Part shown: positions 43,023-51,202 of the stretch, in pieces
How positions within the stretch are numbered: position 1 is the first letter of the stretch
Layout: every line of letters begins with the position of its first letter
DNA from: Halalkalibacter akibai JCM 9157
Lineage (GTDB): Bacteria; Bacillota; Bacilli; Bacillales; Bacillaceae_D
Reading direction: 5' to 3'
DNA: 64,000 nucleotides
Assembly: GCF_000513135.1 (NCBI RefSeq)
Contig: NZ_BAUV01000025.1
Span: 1-64,000 of the forward strand
Notes under the pieces: model-generated
What the model saw: only the letters and a program-made list of their open reading frames with translations
What the model was told of the DNA's origin: nothing
Database searches by the model: none
Translations under genes and position numbers: made by a program

Positions 43023-43029
43023 AAGAACA
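43023..43029. promoter_or_regulatory. Single SinR half-site upstream of the riboswitch
   Basis: AAAGAAC on the + strand is GTTCTTT on the strand of the SinI-like gene, about 26 bp upstream of the aptamer. A single 7-bp box can occur by chance, so feedback by SinR is only a possibility. Confidence 0.35.
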
Positions 43030-43344
43030 ACGACTTACCATATTATTGATAGGAAATAAAAGTAGGTAGAAATTCATGTGAAAAATTACTTAACATTGTG
43101 CGTATGTTGTTATTCTATATCAATAGTACCATAAATTAGGAAAATTAATTAGAAAATAATTACCAAAAATATCGACAAAAACCATCATGCGATCCCTTGG
43201 ATTTTCTTGATATTTTGTCGAATGACTACGAATAAAATTAAGGAAAAGTGTTTTCTTTGTTATTTTTTTTAATCTTTGTTTTAATAATAAGGTATGAGAA
43301 ATAATTTGGGATAGAACAGTTATTAAACAGATAGGGGCGATCAC

Positions 43345-43878
43345 ATGAAATTAGTTGGAGTTTCGGGTTCATTAATCGGTGAGAAGACGGCTATTGCTGT
43401 TAACGAAGTGTTAAAGAGAGCGAAAGACCTAGAGCCAAGATTAGAAATTGAGTTAGTAGATATGAAAGATTACGAAGTGGAGTTTGTTGTTGGCAAGCCA
43501 TTAGAGGCATATAATGAAGACACGCAAACGGTCATCAAAAAAATTACAGAAGCAGATTTGTTTGTGATTGGGACACCCATTTATCAAGCATCCATTACAG
43601 GCGCTTTGAAAAATTTATTTGATCACCTTCCTACAAATGTGTTTGAATCAAAAGTTGTTGGTACCGTAACGACTGCTGGATCTGAGAAGCATTTTCTAGT
43701 GGCAGACAATCAATTAAAGCCGATTTTGTCTTTCTTTAAGGCGATTACGCCGACTAATGTGTTTGTTCATAGTAGTGACTTTGATTCAAACAATGTTATT
43801 GTTGCTGAAGAAGTTAACACTCGAATCGACACACTTGCAAAAGAATTAATTCATCTACATACAAAATTGAAACTGTAG
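43345..43878 (+). CDS. NADPH-dependent FMN reductase
   Basis: This 177-aa flavodoxin-fold reductase of the SsuE/YhdA-like group has the FMN phosphate loop GVSGSLIGEKTA (residues 5-16), VIGTPIYQASITGALKNLFD (about 75-94) and the GTVTTAGSEKHF loop. It transfers electrons from NADPH to FMN or quinone-like substrates. GATAGGGGCGATCAC precedes the ATG. It is transcribed separately from the MarR gene that follows, with a terminator between. Confidence 0.9.
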   Translation: MKLVGVSGSLIGEKTAIAVNEVLKRAKDLEPRLEIELVDMKDYEVEFVVGKPLEAYNEDTQTVIKKITEADLFVIGTPIYQASITGALKNLFDHLPTNVFESKVVGTVTTAGSEKHFLVADNQLKPILSFFKAITPTNVFVHSSDFDSNNVIVAEEVNTRIDTLAKELIHLHTKLKL

Positions 43879-43887
43879 TTGTGTTAT

Positions 43888-43927
43888 CCCAGTGAGAGAA
43901 GGCTCTTACTGGGTTATATCTTTTTTG
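43888..43927 (+). terminator. Terminator after the FMN reductase gene
   Basis: CCCAGTGAGA (43888-43897) and TCTTACTGGG (43904-43913) form the stem, followed by TTATATCTTTTTT. Confidence 0.85.
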
Positions 43928-43950
43928 TGATAAAAAAATGTTGGATGATG

Positions 43951-43998
43951 TTGACATTCCATCCTTATCAGTTATATAATTATCTCGAAACTGAGATA
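43951..43998 (+). promoter_or_regulatory. MarR-gene promoter with MhqR-like operator
   Basis: TTGACA (43951-43956), an 18-bp spacer and TATAAT (43975-43980) are followed immediately by the palindrome TATCTCGAAACTGAGATA (43981-43998). This matches the ATCTcgaattcgAGAT pattern of B. subtilis MhqR operators. It sits at the start site of the regulator's own gene, implying autorepression. Confidence 0.75.
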
Positions 43999-44020
43999 TT
44001 ATTAAAAGGAACTGATAGTT

Positions 44021-44461
44021 ATGAGTATAAATAATCAAGATCAGTCGCTGAAATTATTCGTTGTTATGTCACGGGCTATGCAGTCCATCATGAAGCGAGT
44101 AGAAGAAGATATTAAAAGTTACGGATTAAATCCAACGGAATTTGCCGTACTTGAACTTTTATATAGTAAAGGGGACCAACCGATTCAGAAAATTGGGGAG
44201 AAAGTCCTTCTTGCGAGCAGTAGCATCACTTATGTGGTTGATAAGTTAGAAAAGAAACAGTTGATTATGAGAAGACCATGTCCGAAAGATCGACGTGTGA
44301 CCTATGCAGCAATCACAGACGAAGGTACGAGTCTAATGGCTGATATTTTTCCTAAACACCGTGAAGCGATTGTTGAGATATTTGGTGGATTAGATGGTAA
44401 AGAGAAAGATGAAATGATTGTTCAATTAAAAAAATTAGGATTCCATGCTGAGGAATTGTAA
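44021..44461 (+). CDS. MarR family regulator, MhqR-like
   Basis: This 146-aa winged-helix regulator has LNPTEFAVLELLYSKGDQPI (about residues 34-53), the recognition region KVLLASSSITYVVDKLEKKQ (about 61-80) and the wing RRPCPKDRRVTYAAITDEG. These resemble MhqR, which senses quinones and represses detoxifying reductases. Candidate operators lie at its own promoter and before the next gene. AAAAGGAACTGATAGTT precedes the ATG. Confidence 0.85.
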   Translation: MSINNQDQSLKLFVVMSRAMQSIMKRVEEDIKSYGLNPTEFAVLELLYSKGDQPIQKIGEKVLLASSSITYVVDKLEKKQLIMRRPCPKDRRVTYAAITDEGTSLMADIFPKHREAIVEIFGGLDGKEKDEMIVQLKKLGFHAEEL

Positions 44462-44474
44462 TTTTTTTAGAAGT

Positions 44475-44494
44475 ATATCTCGAATTAGGAATAT
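44475..44494. promoter_or_regulatory. Second MhqR-like box
   Basis: ATATCTCGAATTAGGAATAT has a perfect left half (ATCTCGAATT) and a degenerate right half. It lies 36 bp before the flavin reductase gene, so the MarR protein may also control that gene. Confidence 0.55.
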
Positions 44495-44530
44495 ATGAAA
44501 ATGTAGAATTATAGGATAGGAGGGGTTAGT

Positions 44531-45142
44531 TTGTTAACGATTGATCCGAATAATCTTGCTGAGCGTGACAATTATAAGTTTCTGACGGGGAGTATCATTC
44601 CACGCCCTGTTGCATTAGTTACGACACTTTCAAAAGATCTTACTTTAAACGCTGCACCATTCAGCTACTTTAATATCGTATCCTCCAATCCTCCGATGAT
44701 TTCGATATCGGTCCAGCGTTCCAATGGTGAGATGAAAGACACGACTAGAAATGCAATTTTTCAAAAAGAATTTGTTGTTCATATCGCAGATGAATCGTAT
44801 GTTGAACAAATGAATCAAACAGCTAAGGCTTATCCAGCATCTGTTAGTGAAGTAAAGGAAGCAAAGTTAACAGAAGTGAGAAGTTTGAAAGTCAAAGTGC
44901 CGGGTATACAAGAAGCAAAGATTCGGTTAGAGTGCGTGCTCGAGCAAGCCGTTCCACTTGGCGGGTCAGGAGATACACCAGCTTGTGAGCTATTAATTGG
45001 GCGGGTTGTTCAATATCATATCCACCCTGATCTGTATGAGCAGGGAAGAATTGATGCTGAAAGTTTTAGACCGATCAGTCGCTTAGCTGGTAACGCTTAT
45101 TCTACTTTGGGGACATTATTTGAATTAGAACGGCCGAAATAG
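44531..45142 (+). CDS. Flavin reductase family protein (FMN-binding split barrel)
   Basis: This 203-aa protein of the YwrF-like flavin reductase group has KFLTGSIIPRPVALVTTLSK (about residues 16-35), LNAAPFSYFNIVSSNPPMIS, and the C-terminal DAESFRPISRLAGNAYSTLG found in the family. It reduces or binds FMN and is often co-regulated with quinone-stress genes. The TTG at 44531 follows GGAGGGGTTAGT. An MhqR-like box lies just upstream. Confidence 0.87.
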   Translation: MLTIDPNNLAERDNYKFLTGSIIPRPVALVTTLSKDLTLNAAPFSYFNIVSSNPPMISISVQRSNGEMKDTTRNAIFQKEFVVHIADESYVEQMNQTAKAYPASVSEVKEAKLTEVRSLKVKVPGIQEAKIRLECVLEQAVPLGGSGDTPACELLIGRVVQYHIHPDLYEQGRIDAESFRPISRLAGNAYSTLGTLFELERPK

Positions 45143-45345
45143 AGATTTAGCCTTAAGGCTTTTCTCTTTATTATATATCTCTATTTAAGAATAAATGAAA
45201 TGGAGTAATATTAATTAAGTAATTTTTTAAGGAGGTGATGGTATCCCTGATAGATAGGTGAACATCACATGCAAACTAGGAGATGAGAAACGTGAGCTTT
45301 TTAAAAAAATTATTTGGAAATCAAGAAAAAGAGGAGACGATCAAT

Positions 45346-45957
45346 ATGGAAAACATTAAATTAGCGGTTATTTATTACAGTTCTACAGGTTCTAACTATC
45401 AATTAGCGAAATGGGCTGAAGAAGGCGGGAAAGCTGCTGGTGCAGATGTAAAAGTACTTAAAGTACCTGAATTGGCTCCACAAGCTGCGATTGACTCAAA
45501 CCCAGCTTGGAAAGCTCATCTGGAAGAAACGGCTGATGTACCTGAAGTAACATTAGATGATTTAGAGTGGGCAGATGCGATTGTATTTAGCGTACCAACT
45601 CGGTTCGGTAACATGCCTGCTCAAATGAAGCAATTTCTAGATACAACAGGTGGTTTATGGTTCCAGGGGAAGCTTGCTAATAAAGTAGTTAGTGCGATGT
45701 CATCAGCAAGCAATGCACATGGTGGTCAAGAAGCGACGATTCTTTCGCTTTACACGACGATGTATCACTGGGGTGCGATTGTGGCAGCACCTGGTTACAC
45801 AGATCCATTGTTATTCGCTTCAGGCGGTAACCCGTATGGAACGAGTGTAACAGTTGGTCAAGACGGAAAAATGCAAGAGAATGTAGAAGAAGCAGCTAAG
45901 TATCAAGCGAAGCGTACGGTTCAAGTAGCAGAGTCGTTGAAAAAAGGTTCTCTATAA
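45346..45957 (+). CDS. wrbA: NAD(P)H:quinone oxidoreductase, WrbA type
   Basis: This 203-aa flavodoxin-like quinone reductase has LAVIYYSSTGSNYQLAKWAE (residues 6-25), VFSVPTRFGNMPAQMKQFLD (about 84-103) and SASNAHGGQEATILSLYTTM (about 123-142). It performs two-electron reduction of quinones and so avoids redox cycling. The ATG at 45346 follows GAGGAGACGATCAAT and gives the family length. An in-frame start about 60 bases earlier, also with a ribosome binding site, would add a hydrophobic-basic VSFLKKLFGN extension and cannot be excluded. Confidence 0.92.
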   Translation: MENIKLAVIYYSSTGSNYQLAKWAEEGGKAAGADVKVLKVPELAPQAAIDSNPAWKAHLEETADVPEVTLDDLEWADAIVFSVPTRFGNMPAQMKQFLDTTGGLWFQGKLANKVVSAMSSASNAHGGQEATILSLYTTMYHWGAIVAAPGYTDPLLFASGGNPYGTSVTVGQDGKMQENVEEAAKYQAKRTVQVAESLKKGSL

Positions 45958-45963
45958 GAATAG

Positions 45964-46004
45964 TTTCCCCTCTAGTCGGTTTGAGATTAGAGGGGATTTT
46001 TTTA
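45964..46004 (+). terminator. wrbA terminator
   Basis: TCCCCTCTA pairs with TTAGAGGGGA across a short loop, followed by TTTTTTT. Confidence 0.92.
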
Positions 46005-46094
46005 TAAAAATAAAGATTTAATATTCTGAACCCTTTTGTACAAAGTTATGTTATTGTATAATAGTTGAAAGCTTAAATATTGTTTTGTTATTGA

Positions 46095-46108
46095 CGAAAC
46101 CGCTTTCA
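46095..46108. promoter_or_regulatory. Candidate cre (CcpA) site
   Basis: CGAAACCGCTTTCA differs at one position from the TGAAANCGNTTTCA-type cre consensus. It lies 27 bp before the acyltransferase start, downstream of a TATAAT at 46057-46062, which is a position for catabolite repression. Confidence 0.5.
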
Positions 46109-46134
46109 AGATAACTTTGTAACTATTAAAGATT

Positions 46135-47427
46135 ATGAAGCAACTAAAATTGAAAGGTCGTGTACAAACAGTGGAAAACAAACTATACCCATCTTATTTA
46201 TCTGGAGCAGATGGCATTCGAGCTATTGCATGTTTAGCTGTTATTTTTCATCATTTAACTCAGCGTTTATCGATGCACGATCAAACCACGGTCATTCAAG
46301 AGTCTCAAGCATTCTTATTAGTTGGTAATGCTGGCGTGAGTGTGTTTTTCGTTCTTAGTGGTTTCTTACTTTCTTTGCCGTTTTGGAAGCGTTATCTTGG
46401 CGATGGTCAATTTCCAGAGATGGGCCAATATGTTTTTAGACGTGCAGCACGAATTGTTCCTGGATTTTATGTAGCTTTTATGATTTCTACTTTGTTAGCT
46501 TTTTTGTGGCAAATTCCTACGGATTATCAGCTTATCCGAATCTTAACAGGGTTAACCTTCACGTCTGGTTTTCATTATAATACCCTTTTTCCTTCAGAGA
46601 TCAATGGACCATTATGGTCGATAAGCTTTGAAGTGTTCTGTTATTTATTGATGCCAATTTTTATGCTTGGTTTATTTTTCTTAGGAAAAAGACGCTCCTT
46701 CAGAAAAGCCATCACTTATTGGGTGGGAGTCGTGCTATTTATAGTATGTTTGAATCAGCTAATTCATCTTTTCTTGACGCCTGACAACATTCAGCGCGGT
46801 TGGGAATATGGCTTAATTGGGGGTGCGAAATACTGGATGCCTAATTACAATCCGATTGGATTTTTCGGGCAATTCGCGTTTGGAATTATAGCTTCAGCTA
46901 TTACCATTAAACTCTTTTTGGAATCAAAGGCTATAGAAGTTTTTAAACGAAAAGGTGGCTTTGATGTAATTAGTTTCATCGGACTTGCCGTATCCTTTTA
47001 CTTTTTATGGCATATGCGGCATTTAGGTGATTTTAGTTTTAGTTTACAAAATCAACCTTATTATTTTCCTATCTATCCAATTTTAGTGGCGGTTACTTTG
47101 TCAACTGTACCTCATTCACTTTGGTTTGGAAAACTGCTAGATAATCGAGTATTACGTTTTACAGCAAAAGTATCATTTGGTTTGTACATTTGGCATTATC
47201 TTGTTATTACAGTTGTAGAAAGGTTTTGGGTAACGGACTACTATTACATGGGTTTAGCCGATTTTAATTCTTGGTTACTTGTGTCTTCAGTCATTTTGGT
47301 GACTTCTTATGTAGTTGCTACTTTGTCGTTTTATTTAGTAGAAAAACCTGTCTTGGATTGGTCTCATAGAAAAAGATTTCCTGGTCGTCGAATACAAGAT
47401 TTGCCGGGTGTTCGTAAGGAAGCGTGA
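46135..47427 (+). CDS. Acyltransferase family 3 membrane protein (OatA-like)
   Basis: This 430-aa integral membrane acyltransferase begins its domain at YLSGADGIRAIACLAVIFHH (about residues 20-39), with the catalytic His, then VFFVLSGFLLSLPFWKRY and FRRAARIVPGFY. It contains INGPLWSISFEVFCYLLMP and ends VEKPVLDW. There is no extracytoplasmic SGNH domain, so it acts alone or with a partner on cell-envelope sugars. The start is uncertain: ATG 46135 has no clear ribosome binding site, while GAAAGG lies before a GTG 36 bases later. Confidence 0.83.
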   Translation: MKQLKLKGRVQTVENKLYPSYLSGADGIRAIACLAVIFHHLTQRLSMHDQTTVIQESQAFLLVGNAGVSVFFVLSGFLLSLPFWKRYLGDGQFPEMGQYVFRRAARIVPGFYVAFMISTLLAFLWQIPTDYQLIRILTGLTFTSGFHYNTLFPSEINGPLWSISFEVFCYLLMPIFMLGLFFLGKRRSFRKAITYWVGVVLFIVCLNQLIHLFLTPDNIQRGWEYGLIGGAKYWMPNYNPIGFFGQFAFGIIASAITIKLFLESKAIEVFKRKGGFDVISFIGLAVSFYFLWHMRHLGDFSFSLQNQPYYFPIYPILVAVTLSTVPHSLWFGKLLDNRVLRFTAKVSFGLYIWHYLVITVVERFWVTDYYYMGLADFNSWLLVSSVILVTSYVVATLSFYLVEKPVLDWSHRKRFPGRRIQDLPGVRKEA

Positions 47428-47465
47428 TAAGGGTGGGGAGCAAGCAGGTGTTACATTTATAAGAT

Positions 47466-47511
47466 AGAAGGATGTTCCTCGGTTACGTTAACCACGGATC
47501 ATCCTTTTATT
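47466..47511 (+). terminator. Terminator after the acyltransferase
   Basis: AAGGATG and CATCCTT form the base of a hairpin with an inner GGTTACGTTAACC stem, followed by TTATTATT. Confidence 0.7.
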
Positions 47512-47739
47512 ATTAGTGTCGACAAAATTAATCAAACGTTTGTTTAATTTATGGGGAGTCCTTATCGAAAAAGGGAAAATTCTCAAGAATACTTAAGAAA
47601 TTATTCGTTTTGTCTGCTGAAAACGGTTAAAATAAAGTCACAATATGGCAATTTATGTTAAAGTATATGTGAAAGTTTATTAGAATCAAACTACTTTTTG
47701 ATTTAGGAACTTAATGAGTGGCTTGGAGGCGGGAAAATA

Positions 47740-47961
47740 TTGAAGTTGCTATTATCTATTTTGTTAGCTAGTTTACTAGGCCTATTGATCTTTTTAGGTC
47801 CTGTTGGTTGGTTTCTACTTGGTGCTATCATTGTAGGTGTGTTATTTAGGTCCTTGTTTCTTCTAAATGATATCCATAAGAGACTGTCCACAATAACCAA
47901 AACACCCGACAAGGTCGAAGAAGCTTATAACACTTATATGAATGAAAGTAAAACTCACTAA
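47740..47961 (+). CDS. Small membrane protein of unknown function, 73 aa
   Basis: The TTG start follows TTGGAGGCGGGAAAATA. Two closely spaced hydrophobic segments (about residues 2-20 and 24-40) contain GLLIFLGPVGWFLLGAI. They are followed by a short cytoplasmic, partly helical tail NDIHKRLSTITKTPDKVEEA. I recognise no family. It stands alone between a terminator and a long leader-like region. Confidence 0.6.
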   Translation: MKLLLSILLASLLGLLIFLGPVGWFLLGAIIVGVLFRSLFLLNDIHKRLSTITKTPDKVEEAYNTYMNESKTH

Positions 47962-48122
47962 TCAGTAAACGTGATGTTGGTTGATAACCAGAGTTCACAT
48001 TAAGGCTATATTTAATTCCTACCTTAACGTTATTAAACTTTTTTGTCTTTTCGGTTATTTATGGGAAATAGTGATTAAATAAATATAATGTTTTCGAAAG
48101 TGGAGTGCTAGGAGGACCTAGA

Positions 48123-48230
48123 GTTCGCTATTTGCCTTTTAACAGGCAACATTCTTCGTTTCGAGGACACAGGAGACTTTATTTGCTTAACTATCAAGGA
48201 TTTCTCGACTAAAAAAGTGCAATAGCGAAC
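48123..48230 (+). ncRNA. Candidate structured RNA upstream of the VOC gene
   Basis: GTTCGCTATT (48123-48132) pairs perfectly with AATAGCGAAC (48221-48230) and encloses a GCC-TTTTAACA-GGC hairpin. Just upstream CTAGG-AGGA-CCTAG forms another, and downstream TTCCTGACA / TGTTAGGAA (48297-48317) a third. A TATAAT at about 48083 could start the transcript. The region 47962-48350 has no coding potential that I can see. It matches no riboswitch class that I recognise. Confidence 0.45.
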
Positions 48231-48350
48231 CGTCTGGCCGTTTGGACAGTCAAATGAGGGTATTTTGTACATATAAGGGCTCTGGTGTCTGTAACGTTCC
48301 TGACATGATGTTAGGAAATTAAAAATTATTCAAAAAGGTGGTTATTTTCG

Positions 48351-48782
48351 ATGAATAGGATTAATTTAATTACTTTAGGGGTTAAAGATATGAGCCGATC
48401 GTTACGTTTTTATAAAGAGGGGTTAGGATTCCAGACTGCGGTTTCTGAGGAAAGTCCGGCAATTGTGTTTTTCAATAATGCTGGTACAAAGCTTGCTTTA
48501 TATCCTTTAGATGCATTGGCTAAAGATATTAATGAGCAAGAGCCTCCACAAAAAACAGGGTTTTCTGGAATTACACTCGCTTATAATACCAAGTCAGAAG
48601 AAGAAGTTAATCAAGTAATCGAGCAAGCTAAACAAGCTGGGGCAACAATCGTGAAAGCTCCAGAGCGAGTTTTTTGGGGAGGGTATAGTGGCTATTTTTC
48701 AGATCCTGATGGGTACGTTTGGGAGGTTGCCTACGGGGAGTCGTGGGAATTTGATCAGAACGAAATGTTGGTGATTAAGTAA
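48351..48782 (+). CDS. VOC family protein (glyoxalase/bleomycin-resistance fold)
   Basis: This 143-aa protein has two beta-alpha-beta-beta-beta units of the vicinal oxygen chelate fold. It starts INLITLGVKDMSRSLRFYKE with GLGF, and ends GGYSGYFSDPDGYVWEVAYG, the commonest VOC C-terminal block. Metal ligands are probably Glu residues of the second unit. The substrate is unknown. AAAAAGGTGGTTATTTTCG precedes the ATG after a leader of more than 200 nt that may be structured. Confidence 0.87.
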   Translation: MNRINLITLGVKDMSRSLRFYKEGLGFQTAVSEESPAIVFFNNAGTKLALYPLDALAKDINEQEPPQKTGFSGITLAYNTKSEEEVNQVIEQAKQAGATIVKAPERVFWGGYSGYFSDPDGYVWEVAYGESWEFDQNEMLVIK

Positions 48783-48803
48783 GAAAAGGGAGTAGGAACT
48801 CAT

Positions 48804-49181
48804 ATGAGAATTCTTGAGAAAGTTATTACAGCGGTCCTTTCGACGATTATCTTTTCTATTGGTTTGTCTCTCTTAAACGAGACGATGGAGTATTTTGGGG
48901 TTTACGTGATTTTTTCAGGGACAGTTTTTCTAACGGGTGGAGTTCTCTTTTCTCTTTGGGCTGATCACTTATTGAGAAAGGTTAGTTCTTATACTTATTT
49001 GTTGTCCCTTTTCTTATATGGGGTAGGTGGGATTTTATTGAATTTCTTGTTCTTTTTTATATTCTTTCAATCTGGATTTTCAGCTGAGACCATTCAGATG
49101 TCGTTACTCGGTATAATAGCGGCTTTGATATTCTTGCATATTAAACTTGTTTGTAGAAAACTAAGCAAGACTGCTGAATGA
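48804..49181 (+). CDS. Membrane protein of unknown function, 125 aa
   Basis: There are four hydrophobic segments (about residues 7-24, 30-52, 63-88, 98-115) and a short basic tail KLVCRKLSKTAE. AAAAGGGAGTAGG precedes the ATG, and the gene lies 22 bp after the VOC gene, so they may be co-transcribed. I recognise no family. Confidence 0.65.
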   Translation: MRILEKVITAVLSTIIFSIGLSLLNETMEYFGVYVIFSGTVFLTGGVLFSLWADHLLRKVSSYTYLLSLFLYGVGGILLNFLFFFIFFQSGFSAETIQMSLLGIIAALIFLHIKLVCRKLSKTAE

Positions 49182-49222
49182 CAGGTGCTTTTTATTTAAT
49201 GCTGAAAGAGAGGACTGGTCAT

Positions 49223-49984
49223 ATGAATCACACACTTGGAACAGAAGAATCCATTAGAAGGTGGGACCGGTTTGCCGATCGCTATGCAGCCGTTCATACA
49301 AAGGATGGAGACCTTCATAAAGAGATCTTTTTAAATCCAACGCTTTTAACTCTAATTGGAGCAGTAAAAGGGAAAAAAGTGTTAGATGCTGGTTGTGGCG
49401 AAGGGTATTTCAGTAGAATTTTAGCGGGTAAAGGTGCTGAAGTGACAGCGGTTGACTTTTCCAGAAGAATGTTAGAGATTGCAAAAGAGAGAACAGCAAG
49501 TGACCTTCCTATTCAGTTTACATATGGAAATTGTGAGGATCTATCTACTTTACAGGATAAGAGCTTTGATGTGATTGTATCAAATATGGTCATCCAAGAT
49601 CTCGCCAATTATGAAAAAGCTTTTCAGGAAATGCATCGGTTATTAGTGGATAGAGGAGAATTTATCTTTTCCATCTTACACCCATGTTTTGTTACACCTA
49701 ACAGTGGTTGGGAAAAAACAGCTACTGGTGAAAAACTGCACTGGAATGTCGATCATTATTTCTATGAAGGTGTGTATGAGCAACAGCTTGGTGATGAAGA
49801 GAAGATGTTACTCTTTCATAGAACGTTAACGAGTTACATAAGCGCAGTACTTGAAACAGGTTTTAGTCTAGAACGTTTAGTAGAACCAACACCTTCTCAA
49901 GAGATGTTGCAAAAGTATCCAACTTTTGAAGAGGATTTTAGGTGTGCTGATTTTATCGTTTTTAAATTAAAGAAAAAGGGATAG
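49223..49984 (+). CDS. Class I SAM-dependent methyltransferase
   Basis: This 253-aa methyltransferase has motif I VLDAGCGEGYFSRILAGKGA (about residues 54-73), the acidic VTAVDFSRRMLEIAKER (about 76-92) and the post-I FDVIVSNMVIQDL (about 115-127), with the HPCF block after it. The substrate is unknown. The ATG at 49223 follows GAGAGGACTGGTC; a longer in-frame reading starting at 49178 overlaps the previous gene's stop and is less likely. Confidence 0.88.
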   Translation: MNHTLGTEESIRRWDRFADRYAAVHTKDGDLHKEIFLNPTLLTLIGAVKGKKVLDAGCGEGYFSRILAGKGAEVTAVDFSRRMLEIAKERTASDLPIQFTYGNCEDLSTLQDKSFDVIVSNMVIQDLANYEKAFQEMHRLLVDRGEFIFSILHPCFVTPNSGWEKTATGEKLHWNVDHYFYEGVYEQQLGDEEKMLLFHRTLTSYISAVLETGFSLERLVEPTPSQEMLQKYPTFEEDFRCADFIVFKLKKKG

Positions 49985-50005
49985 AGATGGAAGGTGACAT
50001 ATCTG

Positions 50006-51016
50006 GTGACGAAATCGAATACAATTTCTGAATTCGGATCAGTTGTATTAAATGTTAAAGAGACTTCCGAAAAAGTGGATTGTTCAGGTGCAGCAGTTGT
50101 AATCATTCAGGATAATAAAGTAAGAGTTGAGGAATATTGGGGTCATCAATCTAAAGAGCTTAATGCGAGACCTATTCAAGCTGATACGCAATTTCATGTG
50201 GCTTCGGTACGAAAAAGCTATATTGGGTTCGCAGTAGCTTATGCCGTACATACAGGATGCATCTACTCCATTGATGACTTAATATCAAAGTATTTGCCTC
50301 ATCTTGATGCCCCTCTCTTAGGGGAAACGACGTTAAGACATTGCTTGACTCATACCCATGGGCTAAAAAGAATGGACGGAACAGTTGTAAGAGAATTTCA
50401 GCCAGGAACTAACTGGGCTTATCGAAACGTGGGGATTGAGTTATTATGTCAATTAGTCAGAAAAACGACTGGAAAAACAATAGCTGAAATATTACATGAA
50501 CAAGTATTCTTACCGTTTGGGTTTAAGGAGACAGGTTGGTACGGAAACAGCTACGAGAAATTGGTTGATGTCATTCGTGAGCCAAGTGATCCTCATTGGT
50601 ATAGGAGTGAAAACACAGACGGCTCCGAAATGAATATGTACGTATCAGCAAGAGAACTAGCCAACTGGGGTAGTCTTCATTTAAACAAGGCGAAGTTTAA
50701 AGGGGAACAAGTTATTTCAGAAGATATAATAAACATGGTGACATCTATTCAAACACCTCAGTCAGTAGAAGCTATTAAACCTCAAAATGGTTTCTTATGG
50801 TATGTAAAAGAGGGACCTTCCTCACAAAGTGAAATGGGAGATCTGGTTCCTAAAGGATCTTATCAAATTTTAGGTTATACCGGAGTAACACTTCTAATTA
50901 TCCCTAAGCATCATTTAGTAGCGGTACGTGCATTTAATAGTTTCGGTTCTCCGCAGGGGTTTGATTATTTAGCTGATGTGCGGTCTTTTGGAGATACGAT
51001 AATGAGGTGCTTGTAA
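50006..51016 (+). CDS. Serine hydrolase (beta-lactamase/class C family)
   Basis: This cytoplasmic-looking protein of about 336 aa has the serine beta-lactamase fold. The nucleophile is in HVASVRKSYIGFAVAYAV (SxxK, about residues 66-69), the YxN motif is WAYRNVGIELL (about 135-145), and a C-terminal VLRHCLTHTHGLKR-type block lies in between. No signal peptide is seen, so it is an esterase- or EstB-like enzyme rather than a secreted beta-lactamase. The GTG at 50006 is favoured by AAGGTGA eight bases upstream; GTG 49994 is the alternative. Confidence 0.85.
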   Translation: MTKSNTISEFGSVVLNVKETSEKVDCSGAAVVIIQDNKVRVEEYWGHQSKELNARPIQADTQFHVASVRKSYIGFAVAYAVHTGCIYSIDDLISKYLPHLDAPLLGETTLRHCLTHTHGLKRMDGTVVREFQPGTNWAYRNVGIELLCQLVRKTTGKTIAEILHEQVFLPFGFKETGWYGNSYEKLVDVIREPSDPHWYRSENTDGSEMNMYVSARELANWGSLHLNKAKFKGEQVISEDIINMVTSIQTPQSVEAIKPQNGFLWYVKEGPSSQSEMGDLVPKGSYQILGYTGVTLLIIPKHHLVAVRAFNSFGSPQGFDYLADVRSFGDTIMRCL

Positions 51017-51061
51017 TTGGTTAAGCGAGACTGAAAGTGAAACTTTATGGCTCATTCATAC

Positions 51062-51167
51062 GTATCTATGCTGAGCTGAACATTTTTGGCAGATAAAGGA
51101 ATTGTGAAATTACGAGATTTCTAGATGGTGGTACGATTAGTTATTGGACTGATTTAAGCATAGATAC
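51062..51167. other. 11-bp inverted repeat flanking 84 bp
   Basis: GTATCTATGCT (51062-51072) and AGCATAGATAC (51157-51167) are exact reverse complements in the 186-bp gap after the serine hydrolase gene. It may be a structured RNA or a small decayed element. Confidence 0.55.
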
Positions 51168-51202
51168 ATAGGATTCTAAAAAGTGTTGTTAGGTGGGGTA
51201 GA

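Noticed and set aside
43120-43344. 74-codon minus-strand frame upstream of the FMN reductase gene
   Set aside because: It lies in AT-rich promoter DNA, lacks a ribosome binding site and resembles no family.
47703-47912. 69-codon minus-strand frame opposite the small membrane protein
   Set aside because: It is a shadow of the + strand frame, which has a strong ribosome binding site and membrane-type composition.
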